A stretch of 64,000 bases of DNA from Coenobita brevimanus (lineage: Eukaryota > Arthropoda > Malacostraca > Decapoda > Coenobitidae), in assembly GCA_032717465.1 (NCBI GenBank), contig CM064691.1:3667057-3731056 (forward strand), in the 5' to 3' direction. The notes under the pieces are model-generated. The model worked only from the letters and a program-made list of their open reading frames with translations, had not been told where the DNA came from and did no database searches. Shown here piece by piece: positions 21,788 to 34,498 of the stretch (position 1 is the first letter of the stretch; each line of letters opens with the position of its first letter). The position numbers and the translations under genes are program-made.

Positions 21788-23305
21788 ATTTTATTTTATT
21801 TTTTTAGTATTGCTGGTTTCTATTGAGCTTCTATCTTCCTGGACGCTTGCTCTCATCCAGCCAGTCCCAAACAAGGCTGATCATTCCCATCCTTCTGACT
21901 ATCGTTCAATTGCTTTAATAGCCCGTGTTTCAAAAGTTTTCGAGTTTATTCTTAACAAAAAAATTTTAAAGCATCTTTCCTATCACAACCTTCTTTCCGA
22001 TCGTCTGTGTGGGTTCCGTCAGGGATGCTCCACTGGCGATTTTCTCACCTACCTTTCAGACTCCTGACCATCCTCCTTTCGAGACTTTGGCGAAAGTTTT
22101 GCCATTGCACTTGACATCTCAAAGGCTTTCGATCGAGTCTGGCACAAATCTTTAATTTCCAAACTGACCTCTAACGGTTTCTATCCTTCTGTCTGTGCAT
22201 TCATCTCAAGCTTCCTTCCTGGTCGTTCTATAGCTACTGTTGTAGACGGCCATCGTTCTTCTCCTAGATCTATCAATAATGATGTTCCTCAGGGCTCTGT
22301 CCTATCACCAACTCTATTTCTCTTATCCATCAATGATTTAAGTTGTACATCTGACCCTATCTACTCATATGCTGATGATTCCACCCTTCACTTTTCCATT
22401 CAGCTCCCGCAACGTCCATCTTAGCAGTTACTTCAACAAACAAGGGATGAGGCTATGGCACACCTAATGTCTGACTTGGCTCATATCTCCGACTTGGGTA
22501 AAAATTATCTTGTTTTTAATACATCAAAGATTCAGTTCCTACACCTATCAACCCGACAAAATCTTCCACAGGGGTACTCACTAATGTTAAATAACATCCA
22601 GCTCAATCCTGCATCATCCTTAAAAATACCTGGGGTTTTATTCTCTCTCGATTTATCTTGAAAAGATCATATCATATCTCTTGTAAAATCTGCTTCCAAG
22701 GGATTAGGTGCGCTAAGCCGACTCCGTGCCTTCTTTATCCCTGCACAGTTGTTGACTTCATACACGGGTTTTATTCGCCTCTGTGTAGAGTACAACTCTT
22801 ATGTGTGGGGAGGCTCCCCACATACAGCTCTTCTCAACAGGGTGGAGTCAAAGGTTTTTCGTCTAATTAACTCTTTTCCTCTTACTGGCTCTCTTCAACC
22901 TCAGTCTCTTCGCCGCACTGTTGCATCTTTTTCTCTTTTCTATCGCTACTTCAACGGTCACCGCTCCTCTGAACTGTCCGCTTGCATCCCTCCACCTCTA
23001 CGACGGGTGCGTAGCACTCGTCTAGCAACAAACTCTCATCCCTTTTCTGTTCAGCTCTCTAATGCAAAAGTTAACCGTTACTTCCAGCCTTTCATTTATG
23101 CAACAGGTCAACTCTGGAACTGTATCCCTCTGTCTGAAATTCCTACTTCCCATGATTTCCAGTCTTTCAAACACAGTGTGTCCAGGCATCTCGAAATGAA
23201 TAAATCTTGAATTTGGCTCTCTACTGTATTGTTTTTGTATTTTTCTTGGAAGCAACGGTTTGCGGGCTCCAGGCCTTTGGTTCCTTCTTCCTTGCACACA
23301 CACAA
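21788..23305 (+). mobile_element. LINE-A, best copy: reverse transcriptase to 3' end (jockey/CR1-like)
   Basis: In order: ALIQPVPNKADHSHPSDYRS, IALIARVSKVFEF, DRLCGFRQGCSTGDF, (stop at 22065-22067), IALDISKAFDRVWHKSL, VPQGSVLSPTLFLLSINDL (about 22285-22340), YADDSTLHF (about 22368), then a thumb/C-terminal region with SRLRAFF, YNSYVWGGSPHTALLNRVES, VASFSLFYRYFNG, NSHPFSVQLSNA and ending FKHSVSRHLEMNKS (stop at about 23208). Three or more stop codons interrupt it. The endonuclease is lost by 5' truncation. Non-LTR elements of this type copy themselves by target-primed reverse transcription. Confidence 0.9.
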
Positions 23306-24455
23306 AACAAGCAGCGGCAGCTCGTTAACTGGCCAGGTGTACTACTTCCCTCAAGTCCTAATCACTACCAATTTCACAATCATTCCTCAGAGTCCTCGCC
23401 ACCCACCTCATTTAAGACTGCTGCTCCTTCCTTTGATGTTCCAGATAAAATCTTTACTACCACCAGCAATGCACAGGATATCTTCTGTCTGATCAACCAT
23501 ACTGCCCAATACCCGTCTTGGCCATTTGGCTGATTAGATTCTACTACATTCTGATTCAAGTAAATGAACAAGGAACCATATTTCAAAGAGCACAGTGAGG
23601 ATACAGCTGACTTTTTGCCTATTACTTCACAACCATAACTTTAGTCAACTTAAATGACCGGAATGAATCTGGTGAATCTGACCTGAATCTAAACAGACCT
23701 TACTTATTGGACTAAACTGATAGAAATGGGCCTGGATTTCGGTCAGCATGTGAGAAATGCAGACGCAATTACTACAGGAACTTAAAAACTGTCTTCATTC
23801 TTTGATACTGTTTTTGTGCATCCGACTCTGTACATAGGATAAAAATCATGTTCCCGAAGTCCATTAGCACACCTGTGATACACCAAGGGAGGACTGATCT
23901 CTGCAGCCCTCATACATCTTTTGAAACTTAGCCTAGCCATTATAAAATACCGTTCCTGCAGTGATATGCTATACCAAATTTAAATATTATGTTACGATAT
24001 TTGGGGGATGTGTTTAAGACCTGACGGTGGGACCTTGTGGAAGAACAGTGAACATGGTAATATCATACTCAAATCCACAAACTGCCTCCTTCATCAATTA
24101 AATAATGCCTTTGAAAAATTGATGTGAATTACCCAGAATAATATTCCCAGACAGGACACTGCTAATGGAAGGGTTTAGGTATATCTCATAGCTAAACGAA
24201 AGGAAAATTACCCACGGACACCAACATAACGCATCCGACTCTGGGAATGGTACAGGCTGTCAGTTCCTTTAAGACCACTACTCCTCCCCCGCTGCAGAAA
24301 TGATGCTACACACCAGCTTGTCGCTATTTGAGCAGAAATAATGAATGGTCTTATTCAGGTCTGGTGTGAAGTTTTTTTTTTTTTTTTTAATGACAGCAAA
24401 TGTGTCCACAAAGAAAGAGCACTGCTGTTCATATATACAAATACCGATTCGGACT
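23306..24455. other. No recognised gene
   Basis: About 1.1 kb without a supportable coding region or recognised repeat. Confidence 0.35.
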
Positions 24456-24458
24456 GAT

Positions 24459-24708
24459 GCAGGGAACAGTTTGAGGAAAATTATCTGTAAGATTTTAAGG
24501 CTTTTTCACATAACTTGTAAACGTACCCCCGCTAATACAAGTACATCAGTCCTGTATGAGACCGCCCTAGAATGTATTCAGTTTGGACGGTGTGTGTTAG
24601 CGCCGATGTGGTGACATGTGGAGGTGTGTTGGAGGATTACTGGGCGTTGGGATGGGCCGAGAAGCATTTGCCCAAAGTCGCAAAAAAAAAAAAAAAAAAA
24701 AAAAAAAA
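24459..24708 (+). mobile_element. SINE-2 copy with poly(A)
   Basis: Shares long stretches with the minus strand of 41273-41620, for example GTCCTGTATGAGAC.GCCCTAG, TTAGCGCCGA.GTGGTGACAT and TTGCCCA.AGTCGCA. It ends in a pure A run at 24682-24708. The tRNA-like head visible in the other copy is lost or diverged here. A second short matching piece (GGTCCTGTATGAGATAACCC) follows the A run at about 24743. Confidence 0.75.
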
Positions 24709-24959
24709 GACGTTTCAGAGTAACACTTCTACTCGCATACGAGGTCCTGTATGAGATAACCCTAGCACATCTGATTATAGAATAATCGGTATTAGTGACA
24801 CACAAATACGCGCAAAATTGTGCGGTGTCATCTGATTTAACATGGGAGGGATGTTGTACCTCAAGTGAGGGACAGTCTATGCATTATTTAGATTTGGAAA
24901 GAAAATTGTATTTTCAAACGTAGGAATTTTTTTCTCTCCATTTTAGATGTTTTTATTTA

Positions 24960-26379
24960 ATTATGGTAAATCACTCCTAGCCAATGGACTAGAAACTCTC
25001 CTTAACCCGTCCATGGTATTGTCGTTCTTGGCTATTGTGGCTAAACCAATATGGCCCACCCACCACCTCACATACTCGTACCAGCCCACCGCCCTGAGTG
25101 CTGAGAGTCGATCCCAGCTATCGTCAGGAGCAGCTTCTTTATCTGAATTTGATATCATCCTGGTCATTGTTTTTCCATATTGGCACACCGACACGTCATG
25201 AAAATACTGCCAGTAAAGCCATAACACCACATCGGAATCTGATATCTAGGTCATTTCATGGTGGCCATTGGTATCCGTATGAGAGGTGACGGGTAAGGAT
25301 TGCAGGGCCGTAGTTTCATTACTGGAGTGGATTTTCTTGCCAATATCGCGAGTGGAATACAGAAAAAAAATAAAACTAAATATGAAGAGAAAAAAAATGT
25401 AGCTATGGCAATACTAGTACACCATCGCAAAGTATGTCTCTAAAGCTCTCACTTAAGGAACTTTAATTACACCCTGGTGTTCGGCTGTAATCACAGTGCA
25501 ATATGCCATTTCATCTTAAAATTAAAGATTCCTTGCCACCCATGCGTACAGTGGACTAAATTTTTGAAGGTGTCATGCAGCAGCGTACATCATGTCGTGG
25601 GAAGAATTATCGGACTGTAATAAAGACTAGCTTACCGGTGCAAGTCATGGTCCAGAAGTAGATCTCCCCTGAGAGAAATCGGTAATACAGGAGGGCAGAC
25701 TAGAAAGTGCAGAGATGAACCCAACAACCCTGGATGATTTTGTGATGAGACACGGTGACCTTTGGTAGCCATGTTGAATACTAATTGCTGTCTAGGTATT
25801 TCACTTCAACTCCTTCACTCCCATGGCGTATTATTTTTAGTTGAGTGTTATGATCTCCAATTATAAGACTTTTTGAAATTATACAGGTTAAATAGAGCCA
25901 AATTTATTCTCGTAACTGAAAGAAACCCATCCTAAGTTGAGCAAAAATCATTAATTTCAAAGTACACCACTGGACTGCAAGAGGTTAAAGCATTTTTCTG
26001 TACTCCCCTCACAAAGAAACAGGTGCCCTACATAGCTACCGTGCTATTTTAGCGAGAAAAAACGGGAAACCACCGGCTGCAAAAGGGAGTATAATTAACC
26101 TGCTCAGGCAGGTGGGGTGTTTTGTATTCTCTTTTTGCTTTGACAGTTTTTTTTTCTTATTTTCTTTTTTTTTTTTTCGCTCGGGCGATTTTTCGAAGTG
26201 GAGAGGTTAAAGACAGCCTTCATTAAACTCCTTTATTATTAGACATAATTTCGAAGCTGAATAAAACAGTAAAAAGAGGGCAAGAACGCCTGAAATTAAT
26301 GTTATCAGTTTCAAGGGATTAAGATTATTTTCGTTCATAGTGTGATCAGTTTCGAAGTTAGCGTCCCCAGCAAATGACA

Positions 26380-26380
<1 letters not shown>
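24960..26380. other. No recognised gene
   Basis: Open frames up to about 90 codons occur on both strands at 24947-25230 but overlap each other and show no domain. Nothing else recognised. Confidence 0.35.

Positions 26381-26381
<1 letters not shown>

Positions 26382-26433
<52 letters not shown>
26382..26433. repeat. (GA)n microsatellite
   Basis: Perfect GA run of 52 bp. Confidence 0.97.
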
Positions 26434-26436
<3 letters not shown>

Positions 26437-26689
26437 CACAGTAGCATGGTTGCAGGTGTTTCCGAGAATATCCATACGTTCACTGCAGTTGATACATTAC
26501 TGGACCAAGCAGACTACTGGGTGCTGTTTTTCCTCCCTTTGTCCGTGTTCAACCAGCAGTACAGGCCGGAACCTGGAGGTGAAATCGATGTCGTGTTAAA
26601 GAAGAACCTAGGGACTTAGCAAAGCTTGATATCTAGGTGACCCTCATGCAACCGATAAACATCAGTGTAAACTTCTTCGTGTACTTCTT

Positions 26690-26890
26690 CTCTACTTCTT
26701 CCTCTTCCTCCTCCTCCTCTTTTTCCTCCTCCTTTTTCTTCTTTTCCTTCTTCTTCTTCTTTTTCTTCTTCTTCTTCTTTTTCTTCTTCTTCGTCTTTCT
26801 CTTCTTCTTCTTCCGCTTTGTATTCTTTTTCTTTTTCTTTTGCATCTCATTCATCACAATCATCATCATCATCATTATCTTTTTCTTCTT
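26690..26890. repeat. (TTC/TCC)n polypyrimidine tract, (ATC)n at its end
   Basis: Interrupted TTC and TCC repeats pass into ATC units. The Phe/Ser-rich and Lys/Glu-rich frames over it are artefacts. Confidence 0.93.
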
Positions 26891-26975
26891 GATCTTCTCC
26901 TTTTTATTGCTTCGGGTATGAATAGCTCTTAGGAGCGTATGTGTGCCGGATACCGTACTCGCATAATTACCACGG

Positions 26976-27890
26976 ATGGTGAGAGCGAGGCCAGTTTTTG
27001 TGATAGGAATGGAAGCCTCAGTGTTGGATGGCGATAGTCCAAGCGCGCCACACCCGTTGCCAGCGTTTGTGAAAGAATATCACCAACACCTCTACTCCGA
27101 CACGCCAGCCTCTTTCATCCACCTAGCCTTAATCAACTTGGGAGAGCCCCTTGGTAATGAATTGGTTAGTGAACTCTCTCTTATTCCCTTCAGTTCGATA
27201 TATACCTTTCATTGTTTTCATTGCTGACTCTTGATTTCATTCAGCTTAGGAGAGTTACAAATTAGGAAGGGTGAGATAAAGCATCCATTAATATCCTCAC
27301 TAATAGAGGTCTTTCCTGGACTTAATAATGCCGTCTGAAAAAAGTAAGAATATAATGAATAAACACATCATCGTCCTGAAACGATAACCCCATCCTGGCT
27401 GTAAAAGTTAGTTCTAAGCTAAAGAAAGAAAAAAAAAAAAAAGAAAGAAAAATCATAAGCTGAAAAAGAAGATATCGGACTGAAGGGCTCACTCATGACT
27501 TTATTTAACCTAACACAAGACGATTTTGTTGAACTTCAGGTGAGTATAGGAGCCCGAGGGAATTTAAGCTGTCTTCAATAAGTTTTTTATGATTGCGTGA
27601 GCTCTGCATTTGAGATAACACCCGACAATTATACTGAGCTAAAGGTTAGTCAGACGAGCTTGAGGGTGCAAACGTGAGGAAATAATTGATACTGCGATAC
27701 CAAGGAGTGTAAAGGAAGGCAAACAGTAACTGCTCTGTTAGTCCTTTCGTCGCTGTTTGGTATAGGGAAGGTTGTGACTGGCAAAAACTATTCTATCACT
27801 AGGCAAAGAGAGAGAAACAGGAAGGCACCCCTCACCCACCCACCAAACCGCCCAGCCTAAGCCGACAGGAAATAGTGATAGGAACCACCA
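26976..27890. other. No recognised gene
   Basis: An 83-codon frame at 26976-27227 shows no domain. The rest is unique-looking AT-rich sequence. Confidence 0.35.
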
Positions 27891-27894
27891 CGCA

Positions 27895-28207
27895 GCATAG
27901 AAAAACTGTCATGATAAGTAGGTGGGGGCGCCCACCATCCACTCACTCAATGTAGTGCTGCTCTCGGGTGTCTGCTCTGTCCTCTCCTCCATCCTTGTTT
28001 CCTTCCATCTTCTGTCTTTTTTTCCTTCATTCTTTTCTGTTCCTTCTGCCTACGAGTGACTTTACACTCCCTCTTCTGTCTTTCATTCCTTCATTCTTTC
28101 CTCTCCCTTCTGCCTGTGGGTGGCTCTACACTGAGTGACAAGCCAAATGGTTTCCAGTACACCAGGAAACGATTTACTACGCTGGGTGGTAACCATATAA
28201 CCAAATT
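27895..28207 (-). mobile_element. SINE-1 copy with hairpin
   Basis: Reverse-strand match to 6500-6738 and 33530-33757. The hairpin AAATGGTTTCCAG...CAGGAAACGATTT is at 28145-28175, and the GTGGATGGTGGGCGCC 3' end at about 27930. Ends near 28207 where SINE-3 begins. Confidence 0.75.
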
Positions 28208-28209
28208 TT

Positions 28210-28437
28210 GGCCCCTGGTGGTTTAGTGGGTAATTATTGTGCTCCAGTCGGACTGAACCGGTGAAGGTTTATATCCAAGGGGTGATTGGGGTTGATTGCT
28301 CATGTAATGCCACTCAGGGATGAGTGAGGCTAGTCACTCTCATCTTAGATGTCAGGACAAACTGCCTAGCCCTGGGCTTCTACGCTCCTCATGGGGCAAC
28401 GTAGGATTGGATGATGGATGGATGGATGGAAATTTCA
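28210..28437 (+). mobile_element. SINE-3 (tRNA-like head, (GATG)n tail)
   Basis: Begins CCCCTGGTGGTTTAGTGGGT, similar to a tRNA A box (TGGTTTAGTGG), with a weak B box GGTTTATATCC about 45 bp later. Ends in (GGAT)n at about 28408-28430. Structure suits a tRNA-derived SINE; only one copy is seen here. Confidence 0.5.
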
Positions 28438-28569
28438 TAGGAAAGAGGGATAGGAAATCATTTTCTACACTGTCTACCTGAAAATGAAAGTTGTATTAAG
28501 TCACTATTTATCGGTTCTGTTCTGCGACTTGTGTCATCTAAACTCTGTTAAAAAAAAAAAAAAAGTTTA

Positions 28570-30370
28570 TATGCTACAGAAATTTATTATTCAGGAGTGA
28601 ACATACTAAGCCGGGAAGTAGGAGACAGATACTTATCTAAGCGACCTTTAAAGGTTCATAATGTATCCCAGTTTACTACGGTGGATGGCAGTTTGTTCCA
28701 TATATTTACAACTCAGAGATGAAATGCTTATCTTCTCGTGACCGGAATCGTTTTGTCCATTATCTTATACCCATTACCTATAGTCTAATTCGGGCAATCA
28801 ACTGTGAAGTATTTATCGATACTCATATTATCGTGTCCTTTATATATTTTTAATAATTGAATGAAATCTCGTCGTAACTTATGTAAAGAGATTCAGGGCT
28901 TTTAAATGCTCCTCGTAAGGTTTATTTTTTCGATGTAGGAGCAGCTAGGTAACATGTTAGTCACCTTTTTTTTTTTTTTGCACTCCCTCAAGTTTTTCTA
29001 TATATTTTTTGTAATAAGTCGACCAGGACTGGACGTAATACTCTAAACTTAGTGTGGGTGTACTAGATAGTTATACAAGGTGACGATGATATTATCTGAT
29101 TTATATTCAAACGCTCTACCAACGAATCCAGTTAATTTCTAAGCTCTCTTAACTGTCTCCATACAGTGTTTGGTTGGTTTAAGATGATTTATTTTTATAA
29201 TTCCTAAGTCTTTTTCATGTCTGACATTATCTAGCTAAATACTGTTCATTGTGTAACTGGCTTTTTCATTTCCATTTCTAGTATTTAACACTGCATTTAC
29301 TAATATTGAAGTCCATCTGCCAGGTCTGGGTCCAAATAAGCAGTCAATTGTAGGTCACTCTCAATTTCCTGCCTCTGTAAAGATGTGTTTGCACTGTTGC
29401 CAACTTTAGTATCATCACCAAATTTGGATATATTGCAAAATAAGCCCTCATTTATATAACTTATGTATATTGAAACAGACTATGACTCAGTGCTGAGTCC
29501 TGTGGCACACCAGTAGTAACTTCTTTCCAATTGTGTTCTAACCACTTACTACGACTCTGTTTACGTCCTGTAAGCCAGTTATCGGTCCACCCGAGCACAC
29601 TGCCTCTGAACCCATTCGCAGAACAGCCTTGTTCTGAAGTTTTTCTTGCTTCTTTGGTGCATCCTCTCCACATCCATTCCACAAGGGTGAGCAATATTCT
29701 AGCTTTTTAGCTGGCATGCTACTTTTAATATCTGTATTCCACCATTTAAGTTTAATATTTTTAGCATGCCATTTGTCGCCCATTAGAACACATATCTTGT
29801 TGCTTTAATGAGAAAATCTGTGAATATTTTCCAAGCATCCCTAATATCTACTGGTCAAAAAATGGGATTCCAGTCACCAGAACCAATTATTTCCTTTAAA
29901 TTTTGAAAATTTGCTCTCTTGTAGTCAGGCACTATCTCATAACTAGCCTTTACATTGTCGTCACTGAATTTAATGTTGACATTGACCATGCAATGGCCAA
30001 TAGTACTAAACTCTTCCCCTACAATGACATTACTTACCAAGTTTAGTGATGTGGCCAAAACCGGATCTAATATGCTACCTCCTCATGTTGGACAATCTAC
30101 GAGGTGATGCAACGGAACTTTCTTGAACGTTACTCTACAGGTCCAACCCTGTGTGTGATGTTAGGGTTTCTCCCCATTTGAAGGCTGGTAAATCAAAATC
30201 ACCAAAGATTACAGGATTATGAGTGTTACATATTTCAGCAATTTGGTTGTAAAATTCACAATCTGTGCTGCTGGACTGCGCTGGCGGGCGATTAATCAAG
30301 TACTGTTTTGCTGTGATATATATTTCTAAGCTGGAGGTAAATACTGTCAATGTTATCAATAGAAGACTAA
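28570..30370 (-). mobile_element. LINE-E, CR1-like, mosaic and broken
   Basis: Minus strand from 30360: endonuclease part with INRPPAQSSSTDCEFYNQIA and PVIFGDFDLPAFKW; then EIVPDYKRANFQNLKEII; then KLEYCSPLWNGCGEDAPKKQ (29730-29640); then WTDNWLTGRKQ and WKEVTTGVPQDS (29600-29500); then FGDDT-like text near 29420; then YEEHLKALNLF and a IKNI-type region near 28900, and WNKLPSTVV-like text near 28690. The LEYCSPLWNGC piece is the C-terminal sequence of LINE-B but stands here before the palm region, so the element is a mosaic. Many stops. Confidence 0.65.
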
Positions 30371-30689
30371 GGGAATATGAGTGGATGAAGTCCTACCTTA
30401 ATGTACGAATATGAGTACTGAAAATGTAACCTGGGACTCGCATGTTGCACTCTTCTAAAAAAAAAAATAATAATTTTTCGGTACTGAGTCACGATTCAGT
30501 TTCACCTACAGCATCGTAATCTTCGGTAAGAACATACAGGAAGTCTCTAAATCAGAAAATGTATTCCGCAAACTACGCGCATTCATGAGAGGAGCCTTTA
30601 TGTCCTTGCCTCCATTAGTTTGTCTATGATTCATGACATTTACGCACATACGAAAACCGTAATTCAGTTAAACTTTAAGTGGAATTCTT

Positions 30690-30811
30690 TTTCTTCTTCT
30701 TCTTAAGTGGGGTTGGTGGAGGATTAGTGCCCCTTTCTGTAAAACAATTAACTCTAAGCCCTTGTCCACCCCGTTTGGGATACATGGCGTCTGGCAATGA
30801 ATGAATGAATG

Positions 30812-30842
<31 letters not shown>
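30690..30842 (+). mobile_element. LINE-C-type 3' end with (GAAT)n and (ATT)n
   Basis: Contains GGTGGAGGATTAGTGCCCCTT (inverse match at about 6445-6470) and CCGTTTGGGATACATGGCGTC then TGGCAATGAATGAATGAATG. The GGGAT...GGCGTCTGG motif is the LINE-C end, here with a GAAT tail instead of GATA, followed by an ATT repeat. Confidence 0.55.
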
Positions 30843-31002
30843 GGAAGAAAAAGAAGAAGATGCCTGTGAGTTATGTTTTGACTGTGTTGCTTACATTAAC
30901 ATGACCTCTGTGGTGACTTCAATAATCAGAAAATTATCTCAGATTATTCTACTCTACTGAAAAGTACCAGTCGCCGAAAATGCACTTTTTCCAATTTTGG
31001 AT

Positions 31003-31005
<3 letters not shown>

Positions 31006-31042
<37 letters not shown>

Positions 31043-31291
31043 GCTCGCTGGTGCAGTGGTAACGTTCCCGCTTGCCAACTGGTGGACGGGAGTTCGCGCC
31101 TCGCTCAGGTTGCGAAAAGTTTCACTGACGAAGTGGGTGGTTACTGTCCCCCTTGAGCAAGGGGACGGGTGTGTGCGTGTGTGAAGGTCACAGCCTTGCC
31201 CTTAGATCGGACTATATGAGCACTCAGCTCCCTTCCGGGAGGGTAAAAGCTGACGATCACGACCATCAAGTGATCCTGACCGACCCGGTGA

Positions 31292-31329
<38 letters not shown>
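31006..31329 (+). mobile_element. SINE-4, tRNA-derived, between two (CA)n runs
   Basis: 31041-31110 resembles a tRNA: CGCTGGTGCAGTGGTAACG (A-box-like), anticodon-like region CTTGCCAAC, and GGGAGTTCGCGCC (B-box-like). A body of about 190 bp follows. (CA)n runs lie on both sides, at 31006-31041 and 31295-31328; the right one is the probable tail. As a tRNA gene it is not credible because the stems are imperfect. Confidence 0.6.
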
Positions 31330-31800
31330 AATAAACAAAAAGGAATAATAGTAATGAAGTTTATGGAGGCTGTAAGGTGGGAGAGTTTATGACAGCTGCT
31401 GTGGTAGTAATAAGTAACCATAATGTACAAGCAGATAGAAAACGCGCCATTGGATTTTTTTACCCAGTGATGATAAAGCGAACACTACGCCATCCTCTTG
31501 AAAACATTAACTATTTGACTGTAATGGATTTAATTTCTTTTGGATGAATATAACGGTTAATGGAAGCTTTTCGAACTGGATGAATTAGAAGTGACCATCG
31601 TTGACTCTTTCATTGCGAGATGTGCCTCCTGCGTATAATAAAATAATCTGAACACTCAATGAAAACAACATACGCAACCGCCATTTGTCTAAGAACAGAA
31701 TATTTGACTTCAGGTTTTATCGTTTTCCTGCAAAATCTAATTACTTTATTCTTGCCAAACGCTTAACACTTCCACCAGTTTTTGTTCAAACCACATAATT
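31330..31800. other. No recognised gene
   Basis: Unique-looking AT-rich sequence, no domain or repeat identified. Confidence 0.35.
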
Positions 31801-32640
31801 TTTTTCTGAGTTGACTTTGCCCAATGACCTCGACAAGTGAAGTTTCCCTGTGACCTTCATCTTTGACTTTTTTTCTTTTTTTTAGAATAAAATATCTTCA
31901 TCACTTCTTTAACCTGAACCCATTCACAAAGATTAGTCTACACCGTGTGACCTTGTGTGACCTTGACTTTTTACCTGTTGTACCAAAAAGAAATATATCA
32001 ACCTTTTTGGTTATCCACAACTCGTCCACCAAACTGGATCTAAATAAGACAACATTTTTTAGTAAATTTATTTTTGCCTGACCCATAACATTTCCACCAA
32101 GTCGGGTTCAGTTCAGATTAAAACTATTGGCCTGGCCATGCTCTATAACCGTGGCTTTTCGTTCACATTAAAAAAAAAAATCTTACGTAGCCCCCAACAG
32201 TTCCACAAAGTTTGCTTTCACTCAGATCAAAATTCTCTTGTCGTCTTTGCCCTCGCCCTGTGACCCTGAGTCTTGATCTGTTGTTCTATATAATCGTTTG
32301 CTAACTTTTCACCGTTTCACTAAGTTTGATTAAAAGTGGACCGAAACAGTCTGAATTGTTATTATTATTGTTTTTTTGTTTTTTGTTTTTTTTGACACAC
32401 ACACACGAACTTTGACCTTGCCCTATGGCCTGACCTTTGACTGCCTGTTCTCAAAACTGCATTACACCATTCTTCTAATACGGTCAACCTTTTCCCTAAC
32501 TTTGGTGTAATCAGGATAAAAACTTTAGCCGATTTTGGTAATTCAGCTTTTGATGTAGCGCTGAGACCCTGACCTTTTACTTCGTGTTTTCAAAAACACT
32601 ATGCGTACTCATGACTAACCCTCAACGCTTCTGCCATGTT
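31800..32640 (-). repeat. AGGTCA-rich degenerate repeat (reverse orientation)
   Basis: TGACCT occurs repeatedly (for example near 31851, 31949, 31959, 32416 and 32430) within a loose unit that also has 'aagtttg.tt.aaa' and 'cc.ttgccctgtgacc'. It is the reverse complement of the pattern at 1-660 and 55830-56300. Confidence 0.55.
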
Positions 32641-33099
32641 TGGTTGAAGTCAGTTAAAAATTGTCATTTATTTTGTACACACACACACACACACAACCTG
32701 ATTAAACCATGACATCTGCTCTCCATTCGTGGCGCGAGAGTGTAATAAAAAAAAAATGTATCATCGCAGTGAACAGCTTAACCCCTAACCTAAGTAACCT
32801 CGTTGGATGTTAAAAAAAAATTTATGACGAAGTGGAATGCAGCAAAACTTAAAAAAAAAAAAAAAATCCTTTGCTGTAATGATGCCTTTCCATTATACTC
32901 TCTTTCTCTTCAGACTGAAATACATGCTGCTATGGATATTTTTCAGAACTGGAGGGGGTTACATATAGCCTTCCTGCTTTCCTTCTCTACTAGGGTGCTC
33001 GCTTTAAGTTGATTAAAATCGGCCGGTAGCAGTAATGATAAAGTACAAGGTGGCCCATTAATACCACTCTACTAGAAACTAACGTGGTAGTATCTTGTG

Positions 33100-33757
33100 A
33101 GCTGCGGAGATGGCTCAGTCTGCTGGTAAGGGAGTGAGTGGCAGTGGGAGTAGGAAATGAAAAAAAAAAAAAAAGATACAGGGCAGACAATGATAACGTT
33201 GATTCAGCTATCCTCTTAACACACAAACAATCGTCCGGCGGAGTGGAAAAGGGGCTTAATATAAGGACCACCCTGTCGACGTTACTGAACAACCCCAGTC
33301 TGTCTGACCAAGCAGACCCATCAACCATATGGAAGCAACCCCCCTTGCAGGGCAGACCAGTGCAGTGACCTATGTTCTTTTGCGGCTGACAGCACCTCGC
33401 CACAGCGAGGCACTGGAAAAAGTGTGGAGATTTGGATCCTATGTGGAAGTTGCATCTGCGTCTCTCCACCCAGTTAACAGGAACACCATAGTAAGCTCCA
33501 CATCATCCCGTGACATGGGTTTATAGTTAACGCCCAGCGTTGTAAATGGTTTCCTGGTTAATAGGAACCATTATACTTGACACTCAGTGTAGAGCACCTG
33601 AAGTGGGAAGAAGAGCAATAAAATGTGACAGAAAGGAAAGGGAAATGAAGGACGAGAGAAGGCCCCATTCGGAAAAAGAAAGAGAGAGGTGAAGGACTTA
33701 GTAGACAGTTTACATCATGTGAATGGACGATGGCCGTCACCACCTACCATTACAACC
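33100..33757 (+). mobile_element. SINE-1, longest copy with tRNA-like head
   Basis: Starts GCTGCGGAGATGGCTCAGTC (A-box-like TGGCTCAGT). The body matches the minus strand of 52790-52560 (AGCAGACCCATCAACC, TCGCCACAGCGAGGC-like, CCAGTTAACAGG). Next comes the hairpin at 33544-33573 and then the A/G-rich 3' part ending near GGACGATGGCCGTCACCACC. It defines the full layout of the family: head, body, hairpin, purine-rich segment, 3' end. Confidence 0.75.
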
Positions 33758-34139
33758 ACGAGTAAATGAGGTTAACTCTGTCAGCCAGAGGATATTTTTG
33801 TTACTTTTTTCTTGCTGCCTACAGATAGTCTGGTTACACTTACGAGACCCTCTTGCAGTAAAAGGGTTAACAGAGAGTATAATCTATATCTTCATTTCGA
33901 AAAGTGTCACTATGCTTAAAATTCGCTTGAAGGATCGATAGGTCTCTCCTATGATGAATTAAATGTTTGGCCGCTGCAAGACACTTTACATGTGGACTTT
34001 TATACAGGAGCATTCCTAATCACTAGAACATCACCTCCCTCAGTTATCTGTTGACTCTTGACAAGTGACATGGTCTTATTAATACCTGCTTTCTGCCAAA
34101 CGACTAATTATTGCCCGTTTAATGAGGGGATAATGTAAT

Positions 34140-34143
<4 letters not shown>

Positions 34144-34227
<84 letters not shown>
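34144..34227. repeat. (GT)n microsatellite
   Basis: Perfect GT run of 84 bp. Confidence 0.98.
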
Positions 34228-34229
<2 letters not shown>

Positions 34230-34498
34230 ACCAGAATATCTCAAAATCAAGTGAGCAAATTGTGTCCAAACTCTGTGGGCAATACATCGGGATATGTGGC
34301 TAGAAATGATTAGATTTTGGCGAAGCTGCAATGAAATGCATCTGGTTGCCAGAGGATTACTTGTTTAGTTTTTAAGTCATGGCGGGTTACACGCATTCGT
34401 GGGCAAATGCATTGGCTGTCCTTTTTCACTATGAATTGTACCATAGTAACAGCTGCTGTATCTACTACCATCCCCCTCCCTCCAAGTGGCAGAAATGA

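Noticed and set aside
21383..21826. 147-codon Pro/Tyr/Leu-rich frame
   Set aside because: Degenerate CTAC-type tetranucleotide repeat without stops.
31041..31110. tRNA gene
   Set aside because: A- and B-box-like words are present, but stems do not pair well and a SINE body and CA tail follow; it is a SINE head.
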